Shown: positions 5,914 to 5,955 of the stretch, in pieces
Position numbering within the stretch: the stretch's first letter is position 1
How the letters are laid out: each line of letters begins with the position of its first letter
From: Methylococcaceae bacterium
GTDB taxonomy: Bacteria; Pseudomonadota; Gammaproteobacteria; Methylococcales; Methylomonadaceae
Direction: 5' to 3'
NCBI GenBank assembly: GCA_003155565.1
Contig: PMDM01000174.1
Location: 1 to 5,955 of the forward strand
DNA: 5,955 nucleotides
The notes under the pieces: model-generated
The model's database searches: none
Seen by the model: only the letters and a program-made list of their open reading frames with translations
What the model was told of the DNA's origin: nothing
Position numbers and translations under genes: made by a program

Positions 5914-5955
5914 ATACCAATCCCAAATACGTTCTCATTGTTACCTTCTCCAAAG
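5914..5955. other. Unidentified sequence joined to the greB remnant (possible insertion boundary)
   Basis: After 5913 the sequence starts ATACCAATCCCAAATACG and no longer encodes GreB in any frame I checked. The frame stays open to the window edge but is not recognisable. This could be the end of an insertion sequence or MITE, or a deletion join. Only 42 bases are visible, with no partner end, so the element type cannot be named. Confidence 0.3.

Noticed and set aside
1..5955. CRISPR array, tRNA or rRNA genes
   Set aside because: No regularly spaced repeats and no tRNA- or rRNA-like sequences were seen on reading through.

Overview
The window most likely comes from a gammaproteobacterial methanotroph or related methylotroph (inference). 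Its core is part of the bacterial formyltransferase/hydrolase (Fhc) cluster, which oxidises formaldehyde through tetrahydromethanopterin (H4MPT). The accompanying SlyD-type and GreB-type genes fit Gammaproteobacteria, but no rRNA or other taxonomic marker is present to confirm this.

Layout, left to right. Bases 4026-1 hold a minus-strand operon. It has a sigma70-like promoter (3998-4026), then fhcB (start at GTG 3954), fhcA (2 bp after fhcB), a HEPN/MNT toxin-antitoxin pair (mntA, then hepT), and the first 98 codons of fhcD, which runs off the left edge. The order B-A-D is the one expected for Fhc operons, but the toxin-antitoxin pair sits between A and D. The hepT toxin frame is broken by a TAA stop exactly where the tyrosine of the RX4HXY catalytic motif should be. 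In-frame homology continues for 38 codons beyond the stop.

The divergent region 3955-4223 carries the fhc promoter and, at its right end, the ribosome binding site of a plus-strand gene (4224-5171). That gene encodes a 315-residue protein with four predicted membrane segments and no function I can recognise. It converges on a minus-strand slyD-like peptidyl-prolyl isomerase gene (5212-5691). A hairpin plus U-tract between them terminates slyD and overlaps the stop codon of the membrane-protein gene.

Right of slyD, and divergent from it, is the 5' end of a greB-like gene that looks dead. A near-tandem 13-bp repeat shifts the frame after 13 codons, and similarity to GreB ends abruptly at about 5913, where unrelated sequence begins.

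How the genes work together: FhcA, FhcB, FhcD and (off-window) FhcC form one complex. FhcD moves the formyl group from formyl-H4MPT to a methanofuran-type carrier, and FhcA hydrolyses it to formate. FhcB has lost the metal-ligand positions of archaeal formylmethanofuran dehydrogenase and is probably structural. The toxin-antitoxin pair would be co-transcribed with this central energy pathway. The membrane protein, SlyD and the greB remnant show no evident functional link to it.
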